From Knufia peltigerae (Eukaryota; Ascomycota; Eurotiomycetes; Chaetothyriales; Trichomeriaceae), in assembly GCA_030247855.1 (NCBI GenBank), contig JAPDRN010000125.1, forward strand, positions 31,035 through 95,034: a DNA stretch of 64,000 nt, given 5' to 3'. A program made the translations under genes and the position numbers. Shown here one piece after another: positions 45,777-56,488 of this stretch. The notes beneath the pieces were generated by a model. It was not told where the DNA came from. It did not search any database and saw only the letters and a list, made by a program, of their open reading frames with translations. Positions within the stretch are counted from its first letter, which is position 1, and every line of letters begins with the position of its first letter.

Positions 45777-47239
45777 ACATGCATGCATTAATGATGTGAA
45801 CTTACTTTTAACAACAACACTGCAAAGCGGTCGGTGGGAGGCATTTCTTCATACTGGAGTTTATGATATAGAGTCATGGCAACGATCATGGTGCATTAGC
45901 GTTGGCGCGAAGTGCTTGTACATATTGCTAAGTAAACAAGGTCGGCCGAGATTCATTACGAAAGACAATTGATATGAACACAGAGTTTAATGATTACCAT
46001 TGGGAGAGGCGAATGTCTTGAGATCCCTCTTCGTTTTTCTCATGGACACTGAGCCATGCTGACATGCTCATCAACATCGAACCTGATATCTTCACATTCG
46101 TCCTTGTGTCACCATGTGTGTGTTTTTCCACGTCCCTTACTATTCCTATCTAGGACCAGTCTAAGGGGGACGAGACTGCTGTCCAGCCATTCGACTCACC
46201 TTTGGATCATGAAAGAACGCTCCAGTGTCGCACGATTTGACAGCCTTTGCCGTGGTTTGTGGAGTGTTTTTGCACTGACAGGACGAAACGACAAGAACAC
46301 GGAGTTTGAAACCTTTGGCGGAGTAAAGAAAGTCGGCTCTTCTTCTCCTTGAATATCTGCAGCGTTCATCTCCTGAGCTGTCACACACCACACACCTCTC
46401 ACCATCATCGAGGACTCTGTCGTGTTACAGTACGGTGGCTATTGGCCCCTTTCGCCCCCCCCCCCCCCGGGTCACGAGGACTCATTCCTGATCCTACCTC
46501 ACGGGGAATGGTTACCCTGGGGCCTAGGTTGGCGTACCTAGGTACCTTGGTAAACCCCGTGAGGTACATTACATTGCACGTACAGTATTGGGCAAGTCCT
46601 CTTTGTATTGTGGTTTTTGTTTTCTATACCTGTCACGCCCCCATGGTATTGTACATTGTCTATTATCCGACTCGGGTAAGGTAGGAGTTGAATGATATAC
46701 TCGCGTACGTAACTATAATCATCTCCGCCATAGCGTGTCGACTCTGACGTTTCTCGCCGTGGTCATCTTGGTAAAAATGTAGTACTCCATGACACCTCGG
46801 CTTATTGTTATTCTTCTCATTCTGTTTGGGGGGAAAAAATTCCTTGTTGTGGATCAAAACGGATGGCAAAAGGTTTTGAGTGCTGCGCTTTATTTCCATC
46901 AAGCGGGCAAGGCTCTTGTTAGGTGCGATGATCACCATAAACCCTATGATAGTGACGACGTCGACATAGGACGCCATATCCATGGTTGTTGTTGTTATTG
47001 TTGTTCTCCGGAATGTATACCATTGAGATTAGATAATGTCGAAAGTGTTGGGTCGGATTTGAAAAAAGGAAGGTCGACAGGCTGTGATTGAAGGGGGGAT
47101 TTTTTGGGACGAGGCCTGGACGTTGGGTTTTGTGACACGAGGCGTTCAGGGGGGTTTGGGAGTCGGTTCTTTCGCACAGGCGTGGTGACAGCGCTGATGG
47201 ATCCACGGGTGACTTCGACGGCGAGGGAGCTCGAGCGAA
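45777..47239. other. Intergenic region between convergent genes
   Basis: No gene is supported. Holds a C14 run (46455-46468), a CCTAGGTTGG...CCTAGGTACC palindrome cluster at 46522-46550, and G/C-poor sequence before the GC-rich hydrolase gene. Confidence 0.55.
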
Positions 47240-48487
47240 CTAGGTCACCGAGTTCACCTCGACGTCGCCGTCGTCGCCGGCGACGAGTTGGACATCCACC
47301 TCTTTCCCCTCGGCGACGAGTTGGACATCCACCTCTTTCCCCTCGGCGTCGTTCCAGTACATGTCCAGGAACGTCCTGGCCTTCTCGAACATGGCCCACT
47401 TGGACGCCTTGCCGTCGTCGTCCAGCCACGAGTCCGGGAACTGCGTCCATCCGTGCATCACGCCCTTGACCTCGACGACGTCCAGGTCCGAGCCCCGCCC
47501 CTGGTCGTTGACCTTCTTCGCCCACACGATGCTCTGGTGGTGGAGCGTGTCGAACTGCGGCAGGACGAGCATGATCTTCGCCTTGGGGTGGAGGCCGGCC
47601 GCGCCGCCCCCCTCCGGCGCCCTCAGGTCCGCCAGGCCCGGGCTCGCCCTGGGGTGGCCGCTCTTGGACGCCGGCAGGTAGGTCGGCATCAGCTCGGCCT
47701 CCAGCCTCCACCGCTCGGCGAAGCTCGGGGGCGCGTCGTAGCCCTCGGGCCTGGGCCTCTCGTGCGGGAGCAGTCGGGTGTCGAGGGACGGGTAGAAGAG
47801 CAGGAGCGGGACGGGGCCCTCGAGGCCCCACGGGATCGGGCTGGGCCAGTCGCGGTGGACCGTCGGGTCGTCCCTGGTGCCCAGGGCCAGGTTCAGGGCC
47901 AGGTTGCCCCCGGAGCTGAAGCCGGAGAGGGCGATCCTCCGCTCGTCGAGGACGACGTCCTTTCGCTCTTGCCTCTCGAGCGCCGACCCGATGCCGGCCC
48001 GGAGGGCCCCGTACGCGGGGCTGGTCGGGTCGAGCACCGCGCGAGCCACGTCCTCGGCGTCGAAGTGCGCCGCCGGGTACTGCGCGGCCGGGCCGAGTCG
48101 GTAGTCGACGGAGATGACGACGCAGTCCAGCTCCCGGCACATCTTGGCGCAGAACGGCACCTGCTCCTGGCAGGACCCGAGGACGAAGCCCCCGCCGTGG
48201 AAGTCGATGAGGACGGGCAGCTTCGTCTCCTCGTCGTCCGTGCCTCGTGGAGGGTGCAATGCCTCTCTGAGATGCGCTCCCTCAGACGCGGGTCGGTGGT
48301 GATGTGGATTGCGACGTGGCGGGATGAAGACGTAGAGTGGGATTGCATGCGAGTCTCGGGACGGGATGCTGAAGACGACGGGGTGCGGGCCCTCGGGCGA
48401 CGTCCAGTGCAAGACGAAATCGGGGACGAGTCGCGGCAAAGATACGAGAGCCTTTCGCCATGTCACACCGAAGTGGTTGGAAGACAT
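47240..48487 (-). CDS. HSL-type alpha/beta hydrolase (esterase/lipase)
   Basis: A single exon, 415 aa. The oxyanion-hole motif H-G-G-G is at 97-100, followed by V-I-S-V-D-Y-R-L-G-P. The nucleophile elbow reads G189-F-S191-S-G193, a G-x-S-x-G with Phe in place of the usual Asp/Glu. A catalytic His is in M-H-G-W near 365 and a candidate Asp in Q-F-D-T-L. These place it in the hormone-sensitive-lipase family, acting on carboxylic esters; the natural substrate is unknown. No signal peptide is seen, so it is probably cytosolic. The coding DNA is extremely GC-rich (46 of 60 G/C by hand count at 47701-47760), and the opposite strand is open over nearly the whole length as a result. The C-terminus carries a perfect 33-bp tandem duplication (two copies of E-G-K-E-V-D-V-Q-L-V-A), after the last catalytic residue. 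Confidence 0.88.
   Translation of the reverse strand: MSSNHFGVTWRKALVSLPRLVPDFVLHWTSPEGPHPVVFSIPSRDSHAIPLYVFIPPRRNPHHHRPASEGAHLREALHPPRGTDDEETKLPVLIDFHGGGFVLGSCQEQVPFCAKMCRELDCVVISVDYRLGPAAQYPAAHFDAEDVARAVLDPTSPAYGALRAGIGSALERQERKDVVLDERRIALSGFSSGGNLALNLALGTRDDPTVHRDWPSPIPWGLEGPVPLLLFYPSLDTRLLPHERPRPEGYDAPPSFAERWRLEAELMPTYLPASKSGHPRASPGLADLRAPEGGGAAGLHPKAKIMLVLPQFDTLHHQSIVWAKKVNDQGRGSDLDVVEVKGVMHGWTQFPDSWLDDDGKASKWAMFEKARTFLDMYWNDAEGKEVDVQLVAEGKEVDVQLVAGDDGDVEVNSVT
47281..47346. repeat. Perfect 33-bp tandem duplication in the hydrolase C-terminus
   Basis: Copies at 47281-47313 and 47314-47346 are identical and in frame, adding 11 residues. Perfect identity suggests a recent event. Confidence 0.9.
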
Positions 48488-49114
48488 ACCGGGTCCAGAT
48501 GATCATGCAGGGTTTCGAGTAAAGAAGGGGGTGTGATGAAGACCCGAGAAAGAGACCGTGGTAAGAATCAATAGAGTAACAAAGTATCGAGAGCATTGTG
48601 GAAGTGACGTCAGCGAAACAAACACGCCAAATACCTCTAAATCCTCCTCGGTAAAGCCTTGTTGGGAGGGAGTGTGTATGGAGGGAGGTTATCGAGTATG
48701 AGTATCTCGACGCTTTCAAGAGTATAGTCTTTCCATGCAATCAAAATATCAAGGCATCAAGGGTCGCAGGGCATCCACATGTACAAAACAAGCAAAAGGT
48801 CAATTCAATCTTGTCTATTCTCTACTTCAGCGTCTGTGTAAATTAAGAGGTGTGGGTAGTACTAGAGGAGGAATCGGTGTGCCTAGACGTCTACCATAGT
48901 ACCAGCGTTGACATCATCTTCGCAAGATGGCAACCTCAGCCCATAGAGGGACCGTTGACACAAAGCTCTACAGAACCTGGAAGAATACAAAAGCGAAAGT
49001 GTGATAGTCCTCACAGTACAATACTCGCCGACGCCTCAAGCATACCAGTCGACGAGTACATCCACACCGTGAAATCGGCCAATTGCTTGTCTTGACAGGT
49101 ATGCGCATCGTCGA
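48488..49114. other. Intergenic region, hydrolase promoter
   Basis: Upstream region of the hydrolase and 3' flank of the next minus-strand gene. No coding frame, TATA box or repeat of note was recognised. Confidence 0.5.
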
Positions 49115-51193
49115 TCAAGGAAGACTTGCGTAGCTTCTTGCTGCCTCCGAGATGGGCATAGGCGACAGCTGGCGAAACGGGACATCGGGATCGTACGTCT
49201 GATCATACTGGTCTTCGTCGAATGCTGAATACAGCCACTCTCGATCTTCTAGCGAGAGTGGTCGCGGTGCTGCAGATTCAGGTAATGGAAGTCCAATATC
49301 ATCTGAATTTGGGTAAAGCCAGTCGTTATCTTGAAGTGACGGTGGGCTGAGGCGAGCGGGGCTAGGGCTAGGGTCCTCTGCATCTCTTGGATGATGGAGA
49401 CTACCAATAGGCTTCAGATTAGCAGAGTTGCCTAGCCGCGTTCTGCCTGGTATGGGCGATTCAATTGAGTCCTCAGAACGGGAACGCCAGGACGTGTTCC
49501 AAGCAGATGGATCCGGTCCTCGTGGCTTCCTTGGCGTCAATGGCAAACGGAAGAATCTTGAAAAGGGTCGAGGAGATTTTTCTTCGTCTAGCGGTAGCAC
49601 ATCGGTTCTATCAACTGTTGGTGGACGAGGCTTCCTGCTCAATTCTCGGAGATTGTGCAAATCGAAATCAACAGACGATGATGTTGATGATGATTGTGGC
49701 AAAGATAATTCTCCGGTAGCTCTGGATTTACCAAGGATAGAGCGTGGAACCTCTGAAGTCGAGATAGGAGGTATTATGGCTCGATTAGCTGAGGGAACGT
49801 CTGCAGAGACCGGATCCGCACTGACTGCCATAGTAGAGTGTAGCCATGGGCTATAAGGGTGACCATTCGGCCGCGGATCATCTGGAAGGCGACCATGTGG
49901 TAGATAACTGTTTGGCGGAAGATTGTTTGGTAGGAGACCTCTTGATTGGAGAAGTTTTGATAAGAGTGGTGACACACGACTAGCTGGTGAAGAATCATCT
50001 GCCAGGCCACCATGTGGTAGGGAATCATTCTGTAGAAGACCGTTTGGTAGAAGACCTCTTGATTGGAGAAGTTTTGATAAGAGTGGTGACACGCGACTAG
50101 CTGGTAAAGGATCATCTGCCAGACGACTATGTGACAAGCGACCATGTTGAACGGGATCGTCTTGTAGGCGACTACGTGGTAGGAGATTGTTTAGTGAGAG
50201 ACTCTGTGGTAGAGGACTGTATGGTAGAGCAGCATCTGATAGGCGACCATCTGGCAGGCGACCATGTGGCAGAGAACTGTTCAGTAGAGGACCGTTTGGT
50301 AGGAGATCATTTGGTAGGGGACCATTTGGCTGGGAAAGATTTGGTAAAGAACCCTCTGGATAGCCTGCGGAGGCAAGGTGGTGTCGACGATTTCTATCCT
50401 TCACCAATAGGTCTTCCAATACTCCTGTGGTTTCAAAGATGCGTTTTCGTAAACCTTTTGCCCTCATCTTGAGAATAAACCGCTTGGAATCAAACTTCCA
50501 CCCGAGAGCAAGTTTCCAACGGACCGTGATTGCCAATTGTTTTGTTGTGACTTCAGCGAAGTCATGGAACCAGCTGTCCAGGTCGGCCGCCAACTTGGGA
50601 AGGCTGTCTCCAACCTTCTCAGTCATCAAGACCAGAAAATGTTCGTCCATGCTTGCTTGGTCTTGCCGAGGACGTTGTCTGGAAGAGACGGGGAGATGGA
50701 CAAGCAGGTGCTCGTGAAGAGCAAGGACGGTTGCATCGAGCTTTTCGATGTTCATGGCAAGTTTCCGGTACTGCTCAACGTACCCGTCTTGCTGGCCGGT
50801 GCCCTCCGCCAGCGACATGATGGCAATGTGTTTGCCGTGGAGGATAAAGTGGGTGTCGACGAGAACGCCGGCGACCGCCTGTTGCATGGTGGCCAGGACC
50901 TCGGCCACAGCCCGTTGATGGCCGTCCCAATCCATGCTGCCAGAGAATTGCAGCTGGTGGTTGCACAGAAAGGAGTGGATGGAACGTGGGAAGGAAATGA
51001 AAGAAGACGCAGGCGGTGATCGAAATTTAACCAGAACCTTTTGCCAGGAGGCCCCTTCCTCTTCAGTGACAATAGTTCGGATCTGGTCTAGCAGGAGCCT
51101 GTAGTCAATCTGATTCGCTCTGCGCAATGCAAGCGCAGGCGCAGGCTCTGGCAGGATTTCATTGTGGGTCCTTGTCGACCTGGCCCTCCTCAT
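49115..51193 (-). CDS. Pentapeptide-repeat low-complexity protein, unknown function
   Basis: A single open frame of 692 aa, not recognised as any family. Residues about 30-270 look globular and mostly helical (L-P-K-L-A-A-D-L-D-S-W-F-H-D-F, W-K-L-A-L-G-W-K-F-D). Residues about 275-450 form a long run of five-residue units of the type L-P-[N/H/D]-[G/D]-[P/L/R], including a near-exact 39-residue duplication (P-A-S-R-V-S-P-L-L-S-K-L-L-Q-S-R-G-L-L-P-N). The C-terminal 240 residues are Ser/Pro/Arg-rich and disordered. A separate minus-strand frame starting with ATG at 51536 (125 aa, to 51159) overlaps the start in another frame. It could be a 5' exon, an upstream frame or the result of an indel; no good splice pair joins them. 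A short in-frame intron near 51040-50940 is also possible. Expression needs proof. Confidence 0.5.
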   Translation of the reverse strand: MRRARSTRTHNEILPEPAPALALRRANQIDYRLLLDQIRTIVTEEEGASWQKVLVKFRSPPASSFISFPRSIHSFLCNHQLQFSGSMDWDGHQRAVAEVLATMQQAVAGVLVDTHFILHGKHIAIMSLAEGTGQQDGYVEQYRKLAMNIEKLDATVLALHEHLLVHLPVSSRQRPRQDQASMDEHFLVLMTEKVGDSLPKLAADLDSWFHDFAEVTTKQLAITVRWKLALGWKFDSKRFILKMRAKGLRKRIFETTGVLEDLLVKDRNRRHHLASAGYPEGSLPNLSQPNGPLPNDLLPNGPLLNSSLPHGRLPDGRLSDAALPYSPLPQSLSLNNLLPRSRLQDDPVQHGRLSHSRLADDPLPASRVSPLLSKLLQSRGLLPNGLLQNDSLPHGGLADDSSPASRVSPLLSKLLQSRGLLPNNLPPNSYLPHGRLPDDPRPNGHPYSPWLHSTMAVSADPVSADVPSANRAIIPPISTSEVPRSILGKSRATGELSLPQSSSTSSSVDFDLHNLRELSRKPRPPTVDRTDVLPLDEEKSPRPFSRFFRLPLTPRKPRGPDPSAWNTSWRSRSEDSIESPIPGRTRLGNSANLKPIGSLHHPRDAEDPSPSPARLSPPSLQDNDWLYPNSDDIGLPLPESAAPRPLSLEDREWLYSAFDEDQYDQTYDPDVPFRQLSPMPISEAARSYASLP
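49860..50345. repeat. 15-bp minisatellite with a 117-bp higher-order duplication
   Basis: Degenerate 15-bp units (plus-strand type TTGGTAGGAGACCAT) repeat across about 480 bp. Within it, two copies of a 117-bp block start at 49936 and 50053. The array lies inside the preceding coding frame and encodes its pentapeptide repeats on the minus strand. Confidence 0.75.
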
Positions 51194-53336
51194 TCTGAGG
51201 GTAGGGCGTTGGTGGTCGGGTCGACGTCCTCTTTGCTTCCATCGAGGACCGACGGCTAGGCAGCTCGGAGAACACTATGTGTGATCTGGTGCTATTTGAG
51301 CTGCATGGTTTCTGCGACTCAAGAACCTCGTTGAATCTCGATCCGCCCTTGTTGCGCTTGAAGTCTCCGAGCAAGCCAACAACAAACGGTGCCATGTGGT
51401 TATCAGCGCACGTCACACTCTCTGAGGTGGTATTATGCTTGGTCGTCTCCCTGGCTTCATTTTCGTCAGATCTTGTCCTTCTCAGGCGTGCGACGAGTTT
51501 GGGAAACTGCTCTACTAAGAAGGCTTTTACAGTCATGTCGTCGATCGTAGTGCAGTTGAACTGGGAATGTGGCCTGTGAGCTGAGTAGCTCTGGGAATGT
51601 CACCGAGATATGTATTCCAACGACTGATACAACATGCTCAAGAGGTGGCAGAATTTTTTATTTTTTCTGTGTAGGTTCTCACAACCCATCACGGTTTCTC
51701 ATCACTTACTACGTACCAGACTTGCGACTGAAAGGCCTCAACCCACTCATCATTTCTCAAGCCAATCGGTAACGCTTCCTCGGCACCTTCAGATGAAGCT
51801 TTCACCAGACACAGTGTGAGAATCCTTACCGACCAGACTCCTCCGACCAAAGTCATGGTGGTGACAAAACCTTTAAGAATAAGGTCGAAGTCAACATATG
51901 CCTCGAGGGTCTTATTGTGAATCCAGAAAAAGCCAACGGCACAGACTTCGAGTCTAACCCGACTCGACTCCTGAACGTCTGGTAGCGATTGTGGTGTGGT
52001 GCCCAATCTGCTTAGAACCGAGAACTTTTCAACTCAAAATTTCCCAGTGGACACAAAATGAAGCTTGTTTGCGAGACCTGTGTCGGCGCCTATAAGTCGA
52101 GATAAGTCTCGCAACCTCTCCGCGATATGAGTGGTGTCTCGCTCCATCTGAGAAGAGGAGATCCCCCCTGCTGGGGACTTCGGCCAACGCCAAGATGTGT
52201 ATATGTGTGTGTCGACTGTTGAGAATCACGCCTTAATTGCTGCGCGCAATCTTCCTCAACAGTTGATGAGATGCGGGACAATATGGAATGATCCGGGCTC
52301 CCCTAGACTTGAAATATGGCGAGGTATCAAGGTAAGCCACAGGTATATGCGGGAAACCTGGTTTGTGGTGTGTTTGCTTAAGCTCTGAAACCCCCGGCAG
52401 AGGATTCCTGGGCCTTGAGTTAAGTGGGAAATGCTTGTGGAGGCTTGCGTTGATCTTGTTCGGGCTCCAAGCACGCCTAAGCTTGAACCCACCGCCGTCA
52501 AAGGTCAGTGATAGGTTGATGCCTAGGCTCCCTGGTCTTAAAGGCATACCTGTGTCGCCTTCTTACTGGTACTTGTCAAGCCACTCACGCAGGCCAAGTG
52601 TAGCCAAGGAGGGAGCAAGGGCCCAGCGGTATCGATCACCGACCTCGCCGGTCAGGCTTGGACCATCCATCTCCTCAACAGAATTCCATCAACTCGCATT
52701 GACTCTCCGAACTCAGCAATGCCATGGAAGCTCAAGAGAATGTTCGCTGTTCTGTTCCACTGAGGACCTGGGCTATTCCGACTCGTTCTCGTCGGGCCTT
52801 GCACAAGAGTATGCAAGCACGATAAACAACGTCGAAAGAGATTCCTGTATGCTCCGAAAATGTAGCGCCACCGTCGACGGGATGATCGCCGCAATGTTAC
52901 CTCTTGATCATGGTCCGGCCGCCCGTCGGTGTGCTGTCATTCGTTGTTGTATACAGATCCTTGCCTTGCACCCCCGCAGCCTCCCTCAATCTGGCCTACC
53001 GAAGAGGGCCTTCTCCAGAGTCGCATGTCACATTCAGAAGCCGACACCAGCACCGACCAATGCTTTTATCGTGTGCGATTCCCTGGAACACACCACCATG
53101 GTCACTCCATCACGGCTACTGCATTTGCCGCCAGAAGACACGAGGGCACTGAATATCCCTGCTCTTCTGATCACCCTCCATTTTCAAATCGCCCTTAAAA
53201 GCCTGACTTGTCCCGCGTTCGATTCCACCGTCTACCGCTTCGACTCGTCTCCAAATCTGCAGACGAGGTCATAAATTCTTCGCTCAGTTGAGGTCTTGTT
53301 GCCGGTGCCCGCTGTATCACACGGACTATTCTCACA
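51194..53336. other. Intergenic region, permease promoter
   Basis: Includes the 125-aa minus-strand frame 51159-51536, which overlaps the pentapeptide gene, and otherwise no supportable gene. A long plus frame (52363-53274, 303 aa) starts with TTG, has no motif and is taken as random. Confidence 0.5.
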
Positions 53337-54982
53337 ATGGCCAATGTTGACATCCAGCCTGGCGCAAACCCGCCCTACGACAGTAAAATGCGAGGGGACC
53401 AACGCTACGAATCTGAGGAATCACCACAAGAGCACATGTCTATTGGCAGATATGCAGCCACTCGGTTCACCACCCTGAAGCCACCGATGGCCAAGGCCCC
53501 GAATCCTTTCAAGCTCCTGGCGATGCTCAACACTCAGCAGTGGCTATTTTTCTTGGTGGCCTTTTTCGCCTGGTCGTGGGATGCGTTTGACTTCTTCACC
53601 GTCTCTTTGACAGTATCAGATCTTGCCGAAACCTTTGATAAATCCAACCTTGACATCACCTGGGGCATTACTTTGGTCCTGATGTTCCGGTCCCTCGGGT
53701 CGGCCATTTTTGGTATCGCCGCCGATCGATATGGCCGCAAATGGTAAGAGTCAAGTAAAAAATCCTTTTGCTGTGGAAATCATTCACTAACCTCACATGT
53801 ATGTGACACAGGCCATTCATAATCAACAATGTTCTGTTTGTCGCCCTGGAGCTCGGTACTGGCTTCACCCAGACGTATGGCCAGTTTTTGGCGGTCCGGG
53901 CCTTGTTTGGCATAGCAATGGGGGGTCTGTACGGAAATGCCGCAGCTACAGCACTGGAGGATTGTCCTGACGCTGCTCGTGGTATCATTTCTGGCATGCT
54001 GCAGCAGGGCTACGCGTTCGGCTACCTCCTCGCCGCAGCCTTCGCCCGCGCACTTGTAAACACCACTTCCCACGGCTGGAGGCCCCTCTTTTGGTTCGGT
54101 GCATGCCCGCCCATCCTCATAATCCTTTTCCGTTTGTGTCTGCCTGAAACCAACACATTCCGCGCTCGCCAAGCGATCCGCCACCAGCAGGGTAGCCTCG
54201 CTGGCACTTTTATATCCGAAGGTCGAGTCGCCCTCAAACGCCACTGGCTGCTACTTGTCTACCTGGTCCTTCTCATGAGCGGGATGAACTTCTCCAGCCA
54301 CGGCAGTCAAGATCTCTACCCGACCATGCTCGGAAATCAATTCAAATTCTCCGCGGATGCCACGACGGTCACCATGGTTGTCGCCAATCTCGGAGCCATG
54401 ACCGGTGGCACTGTGGTGGGATACTGTTCGCAGATATTTGGCCGACGACTCAGCATCATCGTCGTCTGCGTCGTTGGAGGTGCGCTCTTGTATCCATACA
54501 CGTTCACGTCGTCGAAAGCGATCATGGCTGCCGCATTCTTCGAGCAGTTCTGCGTCCAGGGTGCGTGGGGTGTGATCCCAATTCACCTGATGGAATTGTC
54601 GCCCGGATCCTTGCGCACCTTCGTCGTGGGAACTTCGTATCAGCTTGGCAATCTTGCCTCGTCGGCGTCATCGACGATCGAGTCGACGATCGGCGAACGT
54701 TTCCCTCTTGACCCGATCATTAAGGACGGCAAGACGGTCAAGCGATACAACTACGGGAAGGTCATTTGCATATTCATGGGCTGCGTGTATGCCTATCTGA
54801 TCATCATCACTTTCGTGGGGCCCGAGAAGAGAGGGCGCAATCTGAATGTCGAGCACGATGCGGACATGGCGGAAGTGACTCATCGGGATCTCCGCCACCA
54901 ACAGGCTTCTGACGTGGCCCATGGAGAATCAAGTGAGAATGAACATGACGAGAAGGCCGTCAAGCAGCAAGAGGTTGCTTGA
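53337..54982 (+). CDS. MFS monocarboxylate permease, Jen1-like (lactate/pyruvate:H+ symporter family)
   Basis: Two exons, 53337-53743 and 53812-54982, with a 68-nt intron (GTAAGA donor, CACTAAC branch, CAG acceptor, phase 2) after the D-R-Y-G-R-K-W motif of the first MFS loop; 525 aa. The hydrophilic N-terminus leads to the first helix with Q-W-L-F-F-L-V-A-F-F-A-W-S-W-D-A-F-D-F-F, the Jen/SHS-family hallmark. E-D-C-P-D-A-A-R-G-I-I-S-G-M-L-Q-Q-G-Y-A-F-G-Y, H-G-S-Q-D-L-Y-P-T-M-L and a long acidic/basic C-terminal tail (Lys-rich, as in Jen1, where it is a trafficking and ubiquitin site) all agree. About twelve membrane segments are visible. It likely imports lactate, pyruvate or a related carboxylate; substrate range cannot be set from sequence. 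Confidence 0.92.
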
Positions 54983-56488
54983 GAAGGACTAATTTATGTG
55001 TGTGTGGTAGAGAGAGATGAAAGTCGGGGGTCCAACGGATCCGTGTAAAATGGGGTATGATGTATAGGTCGCGGAATTCATCGTGCGGCTAGCCGAGGGG
55101 CCGGACGGATTGTTCGAAATACATTGGCGCCCTTGCATGATGAAGGGGAGGGCTATCAGATTGAATGGAAGGTGGAAACGAGAAGACACTCCGACCAGAT
55201 GTGGCAGATCTTTTTTCATAACCTTGACCGAGGTTTGGTCTGAGGGATGAGAGAGTCTGTCCTCAGGTGTCCGTCCACATGCCTAGTTTCTAATCGCTTG
55301 ATATGATGCTTGGTATGTAAAATCTAGCACACTAAAACTTCTCTTCAACTCCGACTGTGGTGACTCGTACCCGAATCTCTGTCAATGGGACCATCCTGAT
55401 GATGCAATCTGGCCAGAGTCGTAACAGTGGTGCCAGAACACGCTCCTCCACTGTATCTATCTCAAGATGCCTCGCTCACCGACGGGCTGGCCGCGGACTT
55501 TTCAAAGTTCAATGCTGTAGCGCCGAGTGTGATTGGACATTCTCGAAGTCATGTCTGTCTGCTTTGACCCGGTACCGCATCGACATGAATACTAGATACC
55601 CAGGTATAACATACTCCATTCTCGGACTTACCACCCCAAAGACAAGCAAAGCTAGGAAGGGAAAATCTCTCTTGTCTTGCTGTGCAATTATTGTAAAGTC
55701 CCCCCAAATCCACTATGGGCTCTCTCTATCGGAAGAATTTCATGAACACACCGAAAAATGGTCTGTCCTGACCCCTTATGTTCGTTCGCAATGTGCCTCT
55801 CAGTCGCCACCAAATGAAGGCGGGCCCGGCGGGGCACATTTATGAGTACTATCATGGTTTCTTGTGAGGGGGCTTCTTCGCAAAGCTTCTCACTTCAACC
55901 AGGAGTCCTTCAACTGGTCGTCCTTGTGTTCCCGACATTATCTTTCTCTCTGGAAGAGTCATCGCTCAGAAAGATAACAATTGACCAAATCCTGATGCCT
56001 TCACTTCTGGCAAAAAAAAATAGGCACCACCCTTGCTTTGCACACTCAACAGTGCTGACGAGCATGTCAAAGTAGATGATTTGGTTTGATTTTGGTGCCC
56101 GTGGGAATGAAGCGTCAGTTCATCCAATCACCGGCATCCTACTCATCACACCTTTTGTACACGGTATGTTCTCCTGCCTAGCACAAGCCGACTACTGTGC
56201 ACTCAAGGACACGGAACAAGGCGAGTAGAAGAGGAAGATGAGGGTGTCACTGTGCCGTCAGAGTGTGGTCAAAGGACCGAAGGGCTGAAGATGAGAGTCT
56301 TGGCCTGATAGAGAGCCGGCAGGACGATCGAGCGTGACATGATATCGTTTTGGGTGCGCCGTGAGTGTTAGCCACCCAAGAGGTGTATTTCCGGACTCTT
56401 GCACCGCACAAAATACAACAAGGTATTTCCAGAGGACGTAGATTAGTTGCTCACTGTTCAAAATATGGCCGAAAAATGAGCCAACTCA
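54983..56488. other. Intergenic region between convergent genes
   Basis: About 1.5 kb between the permease and tsr2. A 162-aa plus frame (55357-55845) with a non-ATG start has no motif and is not annotated. An A9 run (56012-56020) is present. Confidence 0.5.

Noticed and set aside
46995..48140. 381-aa frame in another register of the hydrolase region
   Set aside because: Arg/Pro/Gly-rich shadow frame caused by high GC; no domain.
47288..48502. 404-aa frame antisense to the HSL-type hydrolase
   Set aside because: Explained by high GC of the real gene on the other strand; Val/Arg/Gly-rich shadow composition.
49860..50345. CRISPR-like array
   Set aside because: Units are short, contiguous and degenerate with no spacers, inside a eukaryotic coding frame; it is a minisatellite.
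52363..53274. 303-aa frame, plus strand, upstream of the permease
   Set aside because: Begins with TTG, no recognisable motif, and includes what should be the permease promoter.
55357..55845. 162-aa frame, plus strand
   Set aside because: Non-ATG start and no motif.
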